15,542 bases of DNA from Paracoccaceae bacterium (GTDB taxonomy: Bacteria > Pseudomonadota > Alphaproteobacteria > Rhodobacterales > Rhodobacteraceae). Each line of letters begins with the position of its first letter. Positions within the stretch are counted from its first letter, which is position 1. The stretch lies in the NCBI GenBank assembly GCA_003512825.1, contig DOOI01000044.1, positions 3,067 through 18,608 on the forward strand, read 5' to 3'. The notes under the pieces are model-generated. The model worked only from the letters and a program-made list of their open reading frames with translations. It was not told where the DNA came from and searched no databases. Positions 6,089 to 13,700 of the stretch are shown here, piece after piece. Both the position numbers and the translations under genes were made by a program.

Positions 6089-6155
6089 AAAATCTCTTGC
6101 AAGAGATTTTCCCTGTCCTTGCAAGGACAGGCCCCAGATTTTTGCAAAAATCTGG
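6089..6155. repeat. Three consecutive perfect palindromes, each centred on TTGCAA
   Basis: Palindrome 1 at 6089-6110 (22 nt, arms AAAATCTCTTG/CAAGAGATTTT), palindrome 2 at 6112-6131 (20 nt, arms CCTGTCCTTG/CAAGGACAGG), palindrome 3 at 6134-6155 (22 nt, arms CCAGATTTTTG/CAAAAATCTGG). All three are exact and share the centre TTGCAA, but their outer arms differ. They fill nearly all of the space between the converging SMR and SDR stop codons. The likely role is bidirectional termination or 3'-end protection. Similar TTGCAA-centred intergenic palindromes are, from memory, common in Rhodobacteraceae genomes, which suggests a repetitive extragenic family. Confidence 0.85.
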
Positions 6156-6166
6156 CGTGCCTCGGG

Positions 6167-6907
6167 TCAGATGCAGCGACCGCCGTCAACTTCCATCGCC
6201 ACTCCAGTAATCATGCTGGCCTCATCAGAGCACAGGTAGCAGGCTGCGTTGCCCATATCTTCCGGCGTCGAGAACCGCCCAAGCGGGATCGTCGAGAGAA
6301 ACTTGGCCCGCATCTCAGGGGTATCTTCCCCCATGAACGACGCTAGCAAAGGCGTCTCGCCCGCCACGGGGCATAAGGCATTCACCCGCAAGCCCGCCGG
6401 GGCCAATTCCACCGCCATCGCCTTCGTCGCGGTAATCACCCAGCCTTTGGAGGCATTGTACCAATTCAACCGCGGTCGTGGACTAAGCCCGGCCGTCGAG
6501 GCCACGTTAAGGATATTGCCCCGGCCATTGCGCTTCATATGCGGCACCAGCGCTTGGGCAAACAAATAGATCGATTTGCAATTCACCGCAAAGACCCGGT
6601 CGAAATCGTCTTCGCTTACCTCCTCCAACGGTGTCGGCAAATGGGTGACGCCTGCGTTATTGACCAGAATATCCACCCGACCCAGCCGCTCCAGCGCGAA
6701 ATCCACCAGCGCCCCTACGCTGGCCTTGTCCGCCACATTCGCCGCAAAGGCCAAGCCGTTCAACTCGGCCGCCAATGCGTCTGCGCCTGTTTTATTGATA
6801 TCCACAACCAAAACACGCGCGCCTTCTGCTGCAAATTTGCGCGCAATCCCTGCGCCAAATCCCGACGCGCCCCCGGTAACAATCGCGGTTTTTCCCTCAA
6901 GTCTCAT
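6167..6907 (-). CDS. SDR family NAD(P)-dependent oxidoreductase (FabG-like)
   Basis: A 246-aa classical short-chain dehydrogenase/reductase, which oxidises an alcohol or reduces a ketone with a nicotinamide cofactor. The Rossmann motif is TGGASGFG (11-18), NNAG is at 83-86, catalytic Ser137, Tyr150 and Lys154 (YNASK), and the family Asn is at 109. Asp36 after the second strand (VVDIN) favours NAD over NADP. The C-terminus SMITGVAMEVDGGRCI is typical. The start at 6907 has GGGAG/AGAGG just upstream. It is the last gene of the minus-strand transporter/aldehyde-dehydrogenase cluster, 277 nt after the aldehyde dehydrogenase stop. Context suggests that it supplies or removes the aldehyde's alcohol or keto partner; the actual substrate is unknown. 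A ketoacyl-ACP reductase role is unlikely outside a fatty-acid cluster. Confidence 0.9.
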   Translation of the reverse strand: MRLEGKTAIVTGGASGFGAGIARKFAAEGARVLVVDINKTGADALAAELNGLAFAANVADKASVGALVDFALERLGRVDILVNNAGVTHLPTPLEEVSEDDFDRVFAVNCKSIYLFAQALVPHMKRNGRGNILNVASTAGLSPRPRLNWYNASKGWVITATKAMAVELAPAGLRVNALCPVAGETPLLASFMGEDTPEMRAKFLSTIPLGRFSTPEDMGNAACYLCSDEASMITGVAMEVDGGRCI

Positions 6908-6997
6908 ATCGCCTCTCCCTCTTTCCCATTATTCACCCCGCACTGCCTTAGCTGTTTGGGTGGTCCATCGGCCAAATCATCTGCACACGCAGCAGGG

Positions 6998-7192
6998 CTA
7001 CAGTCCAATTCCTATCGCCGCGCCCGCTTGAGCGCGCCCATGTCGCGCGCCGACAAAGCTTTCGCAATCCACCGCTCGCATCTCAGGCCCCCTTTGCAGG
7101 AATAAGGCCCGGCCAAGACAACAGCGCAGATCGGTGCCCCCCATCTCATCGACAGGGCTCAAAAGCATCTTTGGTTTTCCCGGATTATCCAT
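6998..7192 (-). CDS. Uncertain 64-codon ORF overlapping the aldehyde dehydrogenase stop
   Basis: The frame starts at ATG 7190-7192, inside the last codons of the aldehyde dehydrogenase (8-nt overlap), and would encode MDNPGKPKMLLSPVDEMGG... (64 aa). It is not a family I recognise and has no membrane or signal segment. The first half has plausible codons; the second half is Arg/Gly/Ala-rich and looks like read-through. It could be a small coupled gene, the remnant of a longer gene once present in the 277-nt gap, or a chance frame. Confidence 0.22.
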   Translation of the reverse strand: MDNPGKPKMLLSPVDEMGGTDLRCCLGRALFLQRGPEMRAVDCESFVGARHGRAQAGAAIGIGL

Positions 7193-8636
7193 GCCACGCC
7201 GCTACTGTCTTCAGGGTTGTGAAACCATACATCGCTTCAAACCCTTTCTCGCGCCCATGGCCTGATTTGCCACGCCCGCCAAAAGGCAATTCCACGCCCC
7301 CCCCGGCACCGTAATTATTGATAAACACCTGTCCAGCCCGGATCGCACGCGCCAGTCGCATTTGCCGTCCGCCATCTTGGCTCCAGACCGAAGCAACCAG
7401 CCCGTAATCCGTGCCATTGGCAATTGCCACCGCCTCTTCCTCGCTGTCAAAAGGAATAACCACCTGCACAGGGCCGAAAATCTCGTCGCGCGCCAAGGCA
7501 TGATCAGGGCGCACGCCCGCCAGCAAGGTCGGCGGCACATAATAGCCCCCGTCGGGCACCTCCCCCAGCACTGCACGCCCAGCAACTTCCAAATCCGCGC
7601 CTTGCGCCAGAAAGCCCGAAACAATCTGCTTTTGCTTGGCCGAAATCAACGGCCCCACATCCAGATCGGCCATCGCAGGCCCCACCCGCAGCGCACCATA
7701 GCGCTCTGCCATCCGGGCCAAAACCTCGTCATGCACTCGCCGATCCACCAAAATCCGCGACGAAGCCGAACAGGTCTGACCGCAATTCTGAATTCCAGCA
7801 TTCACCAGAAACGGCAGGGCGCGCTCTAGATCCGCATCGGCAAACACCACCTGCGGCGACTTGCCCCCCAATTCCAGCGTCACGGGCACCACATTGCGCG
7901 CCGCCGCCTCCTGCACCATCACACCCGTGCCCACCGATCCGGTGAAACTGATGTGATGCACACCGGGATGGGCGGTCAGCGCGGCTCCCGCTTCTGCACC
8001 CAAGCCCGGCACCACATTCAACACCCCATCCGGCAATCCCGCCGCCTTGGCCATATCGGCAAAAGCCAGCGCCGTAAGGCAGGCATCCTCCGCAGGCTTG
8101 AGCACACAGGAATTTCCCGTCGCCAGCGCGGCCCCCACTGAGCGCCCGATGATCTGCATCGGATAATTCCACGGCACGATATGCCCCGTCACCCCATGCG
8201 GCTCACGCAGTGTATAAACCGTGTAGCCGTCAAGATAGGGGATCGTCTCCCCCATCAGCTTATCGGCCGCTCCACCGTAAAACTCGCAATAGCGCGCCAA
8301 AGCCACCGCATCGGCGCGCGCTTGCTTGAGCGGCTTGCCCACATCAAAAGCCTCGATCCGCGCCAGATCATCCACCCGCTCTTCCACCATCCGGCCCAAG
8401 CGCATCAAGATACGCCCCCGCTCCGCAGCGCTCATCCGCCCCCATGGCCCCGACCGCGCAGCCTCTGCCGCCGCCACAGCCGCATCGACATCTTCTGCTG
8501 TGCCGCGTGCAATCGCGCCTATTTCTTCGCCTGTCGAAGGATCAAAAAGCGGCAAGGTCCCGCCTCTCGCCGGGGCCACCCATGCCCCGTCAATCAGGCA
8601 TTTCGCGGGATCAAACCAAAGCGCTAGGTCCGTCAT
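7185..8636 (-). CDS. NAD(P)-dependent aldehyde dehydrogenase
   Basis: A 483-aa member of the ALDH superfamily, oxidising an aldehyde to the carboxylic acid in the cytoplasm. Asn157 is in PWNYPM, Lys180 in CVLKPAE binds the cofactor ribose, the glycine motif FTGSVGTG lies at 231-238, general base Glu255 is in LELGGKSP, and the nucleophile Cys289 is in NCGQTCSASSR. A late substrate-channel region (EIFGPV, then a C-terminal LPFGGRGKSGHGREKG) is typical of betaine/amino-aldehyde-like ALDHs. The ATG overlaps the ATPase stop by ATGA (8633-8636), so it is translationally coupled to the ABC importer. This points to an aldehyde derived from the imported solute. The exact substrate (for example an amino- or hydroxy-aldehyde) cannot be read. 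Confidence 0.93.
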   Translation of the reverse strand: MTDLALWFDPAKCLIDGAWVAPARGGTLPLFDPSTGEEIGAIARGTAEDVDAAVAAAEAARSGPWGRMSAAERGRILMRLGRMVEERVDDLARIEAFDVGKPLKQARADAVALARYCEFYGGAADKLMGETIPYLDGYTVYTLREPHGVTGHIVPWNYPMQIIGRSVGAALATGNSCVLKPAEDACLTALAFADMAKAAGLPDGVLNVVPGLGAEAGAALTAHPGVHHISFTGSVGTGVMVQEAAARNVVPVTLELGGKSPQVVFADADLERALPFLVNAGIQNCGQTCSASSRILVDRRVHDEVLARMAERYGALRVGPAMADLDVGPLISAKQKQIVSGFLAQGADLEVAGRAVLGEVPDGGYYVPPTLLAGVRPDHALARDEIFGPVQVVIPFDSEEEAVAIANGTDYGLVASVWSQDGGRQMRLARAIRAGQVFINNYGAGGGVELPFGGRGKSGHGREKGFEAMYGFTTLKTVAAWHG

Positions 8637-10210
8637 GCAGCAACTCCTTCTGGCAATTTCGGGGCAGCAGCGATCAACTGCCGCGTATAGGGGTGGCGGG
8701 GATGATCAAACACCTCCGCCGTCACGCCTTCTTCCACAATCCGACCCGCCTGCATCACCATCACCCGGTCCGTAATGGCCCGCACCACGCTCAGGTCATG
8801 GCTGATAAAAAGATAGGTCAGGCCCAAACGGTCCGAGAGATCGGCCAAAAGGTCGAGCACCTGTGCGCGCACCGAAACATCAAGCGCCGAAACCGCCTCA
8901 TCAAGCACGATCACATCTGGCCGCGTGATCAGCGCCCGCGCAATGGCAATGCGTTGGCGTTGGCCACCAGAAAACTCGTGGATATACTTTTCCATGTCAG
9001 ACGCCTGAAGCCCCACCGCCTCCAGCGCTTCTGCGACCCGACTGCGCGCCTCGGCGGGCGGCGCGGCGCTCAAATGAAACGGCTCTGCCACCAATCGCTC
9101 CACCCGCCAACGCGGATTGAAACTGCCGTAGGGGTCTTGAAAAACCACCTGCAAACCCGCGCGTATGGCATTGCCCATACCCGGATGCACCCTCGCGCCG
9201 CGAAAGGTGATCGTGCCGCCTTGCAGCGGCTCCAAGCCCAAGATCGCCCGCGTCAGGGTCGATTTTCCACAACCGGATTCACCGACCAGCCCAAGGCTCT
9301 CTCCGCGTCGCAGGCTAAAACTCACCCCGTCCACCGCCCGAAACGCCGCGCCGCGCCGCCACAAATGTCGCTTGCCGGGATAGGCGCGCACCACGTCTTG
9401 CACCTGCAAGATCACTTCGCCGTCTTCGCCCCCATCGCGCGTTGGCTGATGCGTCGATGCCGCCAAAAGGGCCTGCGAATAGGGATGGCGCAGCCCTTGC
9501 GTCAACAGGCCCACCGGCCCTTCCTCCACAACCTCGCCCGCCTTCATGATCGCAATGCGGTCCGCCATTCCGGCCACAACTGCCAGATCATGCGTGATCA
9601 GCATCAGCCCCATACCATCCTCGCGCGCCAGCCGCGCCAATAGCGCCAAGATCTGTGCCTGCGTCGTGACATCAAGCGCCGTGGTCGGTTCGTCGGCAAT
9701 CAACAGCTTGGGGCGCAGCGCAATTGCCATCGCAATTACCACCCGCTGCCGCTGCCCACCCGATAATTCATGCGGATAGCGCGTCATCGCAAACCGCTCC
9801 TCGGGCAATTCCGCCCGCGCCAATGCCATGCGCGCCTGCGCCCAAGCCTCGGCCGCAGAGGCACCAGTATGCAACGCAACAGTCTCTGCCACCTGTGCGC
9901 CGATTGTCTTGAGCGGGTTCAGCGCGGCCATCGGCTCTTGAAACACCATCCCCACATCACACCCGCGCATGGCACAAAGCGCGCGCTCTTCCATCGCCAA
10001 AACATCTTTGCCATCAAGTAAGATCTGCCCGCTGCATGTCGCCCCTTCTGGCAACAACTGCATAACCGAAAACGCTGTCATCGACTTGCCCGACCCGCTT
10101 TCGCCGATCACGCCCAGCACTTCTCCTGCCGCCACACGCAGCGTCACGCCCTTAAGCACCGGGAAACCGTGAATGGCCATATGCAGGTTCTCAATCGCCA
10201 AAAGGCTCAT
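8633..10210 (-). CDS. Peptide/opine-type ABC importer, fused double ATP-binding subunit
   Basis: A 525-aa protein with two complete nucleotide-binding domains in one chain, equivalent to DppD plus DppF (as in YejF or GsiA). NBD1 has Walker A GESGSGKS (36-43), signature LSGGQ (149-153), Walker B LIADEP (170-175) and switch His207. NBD2 has Walker A GESGCGKS (310-317), signature FSGGQ (413-417), Walker B VIVLDE (433-438) and His471. HPYSQALL and HPYTRQLI near the domain ends are the oligopeptide-permease C-terminal motif. It energises the two permeases encoded just upstream at the inner membrane. It is joined by 4-nt ATGA overlaps to both neighbours: to the permease gene at 10207-10210 and to the ALDH gene at 8633-8636. 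Confidence 0.95.
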   Translation of the reverse strand: MSLLAIENLHMAIHGFPVLKGVTLRVAAGEVLGVIGESGSGKSMTAFSVMQLLPEGATCSGQILLDGKDVLAMEERALCAMRGCDVGMVFQEPMAALNPLKTIGAQVAETVALHTGASAAEAWAQARMALARAELPEERFAMTRYPHELSGGQRQRVVIAMAIALRPKLLIADEPTTALDVTTQAQILALLARLAREDGMGLMLITHDLAVVAGMADRIAIMKAGEVVEEGPVGLLTQGLRHPYSQALLAASTHQPTRDGGEDGEVILQVQDVVRAYPGKRHLWRRGAAFRAVDGVSFSLRRGESLGLVGESGCGKSTLTRAILGLEPLQGGTITFRGARVHPGMGNAIRAGLQVVFQDPYGSFNPRWRVERLVAEPFHLSAAPPAEARSRVAEALEAVGLQASDMEKYIHEFSGGQRQRIAIARALITRPDVIVLDEAVSALDVSVRAQVLDLLADLSDRLGLTYLFISHDLSVVRAITDRVMVMQAGRIVEEGVTAEVFDHPRHPYTRQLIAAAPKLPEGVAA

Positions 10211-11025
10211 CGCGCCCTCCGCAACCGGGGATCAAGCCAATCGCGCAAACCATCCCCCATCAGGTTCAGCCCCAGAACAGTCAGCAAAATCGCCAGCCCT
10301 GGGAAGATTGCCATATGCGGCGCCAGCGAGATCATCGTCTGACTATCCGCCAGCATCCGCCCCCAAGAGGGCAAAGGCGGTTGCGCGCCCAACCCAACAT
10401 AAGACAGCCCCGCCTCGGCCAGAATTCCCAGCGAAAACTGGATGGTCCCCTGCACGATCAGCAAATTCGTCACATTTGGCAAAATATGTTCGAGCGAAAT
10501 CCGCGCCCGTCCCTTGCCCGCCACCCGCGCCGCCATGATCCAATCGCGCGTCCACAGCGACAACGCCGCGCCGCGCGTCACCCGTGCAAAAACCGGGATG
10601 TTGAAAATCCCGATCGCGATAATGGCATTCAGCGCCGAAGGCCCAAAAACAGCCGTGATCAGAATGGCGATGATGAGTGAGGGAAAGGCAAACACCAGAT
10701 CGTTGCCGCGCATGATGATCTCATCCAGCCACCCACCCCGATGCGCCGCCGCGGTCAGCCCCAAAGGCACCCCAAGCCCCATGCCAATGCCCACAGCCAC
10801 CAACGCCACCGCAATCGACGTGCGCGCCCCCACCATGATCATCGACAGAATATCGCGGCCAAAATGATCGGTCCCCAAGAGATGCCCGCCCGAAGGGGGC
10901 TTCATCTTGTTGGTGATGGCCAATTGCGTCACATCTTGTGGAACCCACAAAAAACTGACCGCCGCCGCCATGACAAACGTCAATGTCAGCACCAACCCCA
11001 ACCATAGCGAAAGCCGCCCCCTCAT
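10207..11025 (-). CDS. ABC importer permease, DppC/OppC type
   Basis: A 272-aa inner-membrane permease of the peptide/nickel importer class. The N-terminus has one helix (about 7-27), followed by the family's HLLGTDHFGRDILSMIMVGAR motif (48-68). Further helices lie at about 70-93, 110-128, 132-147, 187-205 and 240-257. The cytoplasmic EAA loop that contacts the ATPase is at about 164-183 (MAARVAGKGRARISLEHILP). GLSYVGLGAQPPLPSWGRML (206-225) is a DppC hallmark. It partners the upstream DppB-type permease (ATGA overlap at 11022-11025) and the downstream ATPase (ATGA overlap). Length is slightly short for DppC (about 280-300) but complete. Confidence 0.94.
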   Translation of the reverse strand: MRGRLSLWLGLVLTLTFVMAAAVSFLWVPQDVTQLAITNKMKPPSGGHLLGTDHFGRDILSMIMVGARTSIAVALVAVGIGMGLGVPLGLTAAAHRGGWLDEIIMRGNDLVFAFPSLIIAILITAVFGPSALNAIIAIGIFNIPVFARVTRGAALSLWTRDWIMAARVAGKGRARISLEHILPNVTNLLIVQGTIQFSLGILAEAGLSYVGLGAQPPLPSWGRMLADSQTMISLAPHMAIFPGLAILLTVLGLNLMGDGLRDWLDPRLRRAR

Positions 11026-11969
11026 TCTCGGCTCCTTAGCCGGGGATCCACCAGCGCATAAGCCAGATCCACTGCGAAATTCACCACGATCACCGCAAAG
11101 ACCAGCAGCATCACCACTGATTCCACCACGATCAAATCCCGCGCCGAGATCGACTGAAACACCAACCGCCCCAAGCCCGGCAGGAAAAACACGTTCTCAA
11201 TGATGATCGCGCCCGCCAGCAGAAACGAAAACTGCATGCCGATAATGGTCAAGACCGGGATCATCGCATTGCGGAGCGCATGCCGCCGCAAGACCTGCCC
11301 CTTGCTCAGCCCCTTGGCCCGCGCCGTGCGAATATAATCTTCGCTCAAGACATCAATCAAAGCCGAACGCATCACGCGCGTCAAAATCGCCGCCTGCGGC
11401 AAGGCCAAGGCGATCGCGGGCAAGGTCAGGCTCTTGAGACCCGGCAACAGCCCCTTGTCCCAGCCTGCAAAGCCACCTGCGGGAAACCAACGCAACTGGA
11501 TGGCAAAGACCAAGACCATCAGCATTGCGAACCAGAAATTCGGCACCGCGACCCCCAATTGGGTCGCCGCCATCACCCCCAGATCACCAGCGCGCCCACG
11601 GCGCGCCGCCGCCCAAATGCCCGCCGGAAAGGCAATCGCCATCGACAAGGCCAAAGCATAAAGCGCCAGCGGCAAAGAGACTTGTAACCGATCAGCCACC
11701 ATCCCCGCCACATCGGTGCGATAGGTGTAAGAGGTGCCAAAATCTCCGCGCACCATGCCGCCAATCCACGAGAAATACCGCTCAAGCAGCGAGCCATTCA
11801 GCCCCAACTCCGCCCGCAAGGCCGCCAGCGTATCCTCTTGGGCATTGATCCCAAGCATGAATGATGCCGGATCGCCCGGCACCACTTCAACCAAAGCAAA
11901 AATCACCGCCGAAGCCACGACCAAAGCCACCAAGAGCGAGGTCGCCCGCTTAATCAGATAGCGCAGCAT
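11022..11969 (-). CDS. ABC importer permease, DppB/OppB type
   Basis: A 315-aa inner-membrane permease. It opens MLRYLIKRATSLLVAL with the first helix (9-29), followed by VVPGDPA (29-35), the DppB hallmark. A periplasmic segment with RAELGLNGSLLERYFSWIGG (52-71) and DFGTSY follows. Five more helices are visible, and the EAA loop is at 211-235 (DYIRTARAKGLSKGQVLRRH and on). The C-terminus ends YALVDPRLR as expected. It is the first gene after the binding protein, separated from it by 127 nt with two hairpins, and overlaps the DppC-type gene by ATGA. The Shine-Dalgarno before the start is weak (GAGGGG about 10 nt away), so its translation may be lower than that of the binding protein. Confidence 0.94.
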   Translation of the reverse strand: MLRYLIKRATSLLVALVVASAVIFALVEVVPGDPASFMLGINAQEDTLAALRAELGLNGSLLERYFSWIGGMVRGDFGTSYTYRTDVAGMVADRLQVSLPLALYALALSMAIAFPAGIWAAARRGRAGDLGVMAATQLGVAVPNFWFAMLMVLVFAIQLRWFPAGGFAGWDKGLLPGLKSLTLPAIALALPQAAILTRVMRSALIDVLSEDYIRTARAKGLSKGQVLRRHALRNAMIPVLTIIGMQFSFLLAGAIIIENVFFLPGLGRLVFQSISARDLIVVESVVMLLVFAVIVVNFAVDLAYALVDPRLRSRE

Positions 11970-12013
11970 TCGGCGCGCGCCCCTCTTCTGCTTTCTCTTT
12001 CAAAAACGTCTCC

Positions 12014-12052
12014 CCTCGCACGGGGCGAGGATTGGGGGGCGCAAACGCCCCC
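12014..12052 (-). promoter_or_regulatory. Two GC-rich hairpins between binding-protein and permease genes
   Basis: CCTCGC (12014-12019) pairs with GCGAGG (12025-12030) around a 5-nt loop, and GGGGGCG (12035-12041) pairs with CGCCCCC (12046-12052) around a 4-nt loop. No T run follows on the minus strand, so a full terminator is unlikely. Such hairpins in importer operons often protect the binding-protein mRNA 3' end or partly attenuate the permease genes; that role is inferred here. Confidence 0.55.
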
Positions 12053-12096
12053 ACAGGTTTCATCTTGGCCAAGGGGCACAACGACGCCCCGCGCCG

Positions 12097-13581
12097 TCAC
12101 TCTTCCCAGTAAACCGCTGTCAGGTCTGTCGCTTGGGTCGGTGCATTGGCCCAAAGCCCCTTTACCTTGGCATTGGCAACCGAAAGCGCGGCAAGCTGGA
12201 ACAGATAGCCATTCACATACTCATCCGCGATCATCTTCTGCGCCGCTTTCAAGATCTCCGAGCGCTTGGCCGGATCGGTGGCATTGTTCAGATCTGCCAT
12301 CAAACCCTGAAAGGCCGCGCTGTCATATTGGAAATAATAGTCAGGGCGCGCATAGATGTTGATATCGGCAGGTTCGGTATGGCTGACGATGGTCAGGCCA
12401 AAATCCTTACCCTTAAAGACTTCCTCCAGCCATTGCGCCCATTCCAGATTGGAAATCTCGGTCTCGATCCCCACCGCACGCAATTGCGCTGCGATGATCT
12501 CGCCACCGCGCCGCGCATAAGAAGGCGGCGGCAGCTTCAGCGTCGTCTTGAACCCATCTGCGAAGCCCGCCTCGGCCAGTAGCTTCTTCGCCAGTTCCGG
12601 ATCATAGGCCGATTGCGCCGTCAGATCGACGTAATCGGGATTATGCGGCGCAAAATGCGTGCCGATGGGCGTGCCATATCCAAACATCGCCCCATCAATG
12701 ATTTCCTGACGGTTGATCGCATGGGCCAGCGCCTCACGCACCTTCACATTGTCAAAGGGCGGCATCTTGTTGTTGGTCGAAAGAATGGTCTCGCCTTCGG
12801 TCGATCCAACCAGCACTTGAAAGCGCGCATCCGCCCCAAACTGCGCGAGGTTTTCTGGCGCCGGGAAGCCCGAGAATACGTTGACATCTTCCGCCATCAC
12901 GGCCGCAAATGCCGCCGTCGGATCCGCGATGAACTTGAACGTCACCTTGTCGAGCTTGGCCGGGGTGCCCCAATAGCCGTCATTCTTGGCCAATTCGATG
13001 CGGTCGCCTTGCACCCAATTGCTGAATTTGAATGCGCCCGTGCCTACGGGGGCTTGCTTGATATTCTCGATGCTCTCGGGAGCAACGATCACCGCATCGC
13101 CCCACGCCATGTTAAACAAAAACGCCCCGTTCGGTGCACTCAAAGTCACCTTCACCGTTGCCGGGTCCACCACATCCACCGAAGCAATACCGGCAAACAG
13201 CGCCTTTTGCGCGTTTTGGCTGTCCTCAGCGCGCGCACGATCAAGCGAGAACTTGACATCCTCCGCATTCATATCTGTGCCGTCGTGAAACTTCACACCC
13301 TCATTGAGCTGGAACGTATATGTCAGCCCATCGTCCGAAATATCCCACGATTTCGCCAAGCCCGCGATAATCGAACCATCCGAGGCAAAGCGCGTCAGCC
13401 CCTCAAACACATTGGCATAAAGGACCGAATCGATCGCACCCGCCGCCGCCGAGGTCGGATCGAGATGCGGCGGCTCAAGCTGCATGCCAACAACAATATC
13501 AGTCTTGGCTTCAGCCATTCCAAAGCTCGCAGCCAAGGCCAACGCGCTGATGAAACCAGTGCGGAACGTGGAAAAAGTCAT
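12097..13581 (-). CDS. Periplasmic substrate-binding protein, SBP family 5 (peptide/nickel/opine type)
   Basis: A 494-aa exported solute receptor of the ABC importer. The signal peptide MTFSTFRTGFISALALAASFGMAEA (1-25, most likely cut before KTD) is followed by the family-5 start DIVVGMQLEPPHLDPT. Further motifs are NVFEGLTRF, LAKSWDISDDGLTYTFQL, VKFHDGTDMNAEDVKFSLDR, GTGAFKFSNW, NDGYWG, NNKMPPFDNVKVREALAHAI and DPELAKKLLAEAG. The start is set at 13581 because GGGAGG lies 5 nt upstream and a signal peptide begins there; the frame stays open 9 codons further (13608). The peptide/nickel family also binds opines, sugars and haem, so the solute is not assigned. It is the first gene of the importer unit, 110 nt downstream of rpe, so a promoter is expected in that gap. 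Confidence 0.94.
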   Translation of the reverse strand: MTFSTFRTGFISALALAASFGMAEAKTDIVVGMQLEPPHLDPTSAAAGAIDSVLYANVFEGLTRFASDGSIIAGLAKSWDISDDGLTYTFQLNEGVKFHDGTDMNAEDVKFSLDRARAEDSQNAQKALFAGIASVDVVDPATVKVTLSAPNGAFLFNMAWGDAVIVAPESIENIKQAPVGTGAFKFSNWVQGDRIELAKNDGYWGTPAKLDKVTFKFIADPTAAFAAVMAEDVNVFSGFPAPENLAQFGADARFQVLVGSTEGETILSTNNKMPPFDNVKVREALAHAINRQEIIDGAMFGYGTPIGTHFAPHNPDYVDLTAQSAYDPELAKKLLAEAGFADGFKTTLKLPPPSYARRGGEIIAAQLRAVGIETEISNLEWAQWLEEVFKGKDFGLTIVSHTEPADINIYARPDYYFQYDSAAFQGLMADLNNATDPAKRSEILKAAQKMIADEYVNGYLFQLAALSVANAKVKGLWANAPTQATDLTAVYWEE

Positions 13582-13667
13582 GGGAACCTCCCTGTTTTTG
13601 CCCCGCACACATCCACAGCGGCGGAGAGTCGCCCTCCACCTTTCTCCAAATTTCTGCGGGGGTCCAT

Positions 13668-13700
13668 GAAAATTATGCGCGCGGCCCGCAATCAGCGCGC
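13668..13700 (-). terminator. Possible terminator at the end of rpe
   Basis: Read on the minus strand, GCGCGC (13700-13695) and GCGCGC (13682-13677) can pair around a 12-nt loop, followed by ATAATTTTC. The stem overlaps the last rpe codons. It is plausible but weak; it would separate fba-rpe from the importer operon. Confidence 0.35.

Noticed and set aside
8444..9643. 399-codon plus-strand open frame opposite the ALDH/ATPase genes
   Set aside because: The translation is His/Arg/Pro-rich with no domain, and it lies antisense to two strongly supported genes. High GC explains the lack of stops.
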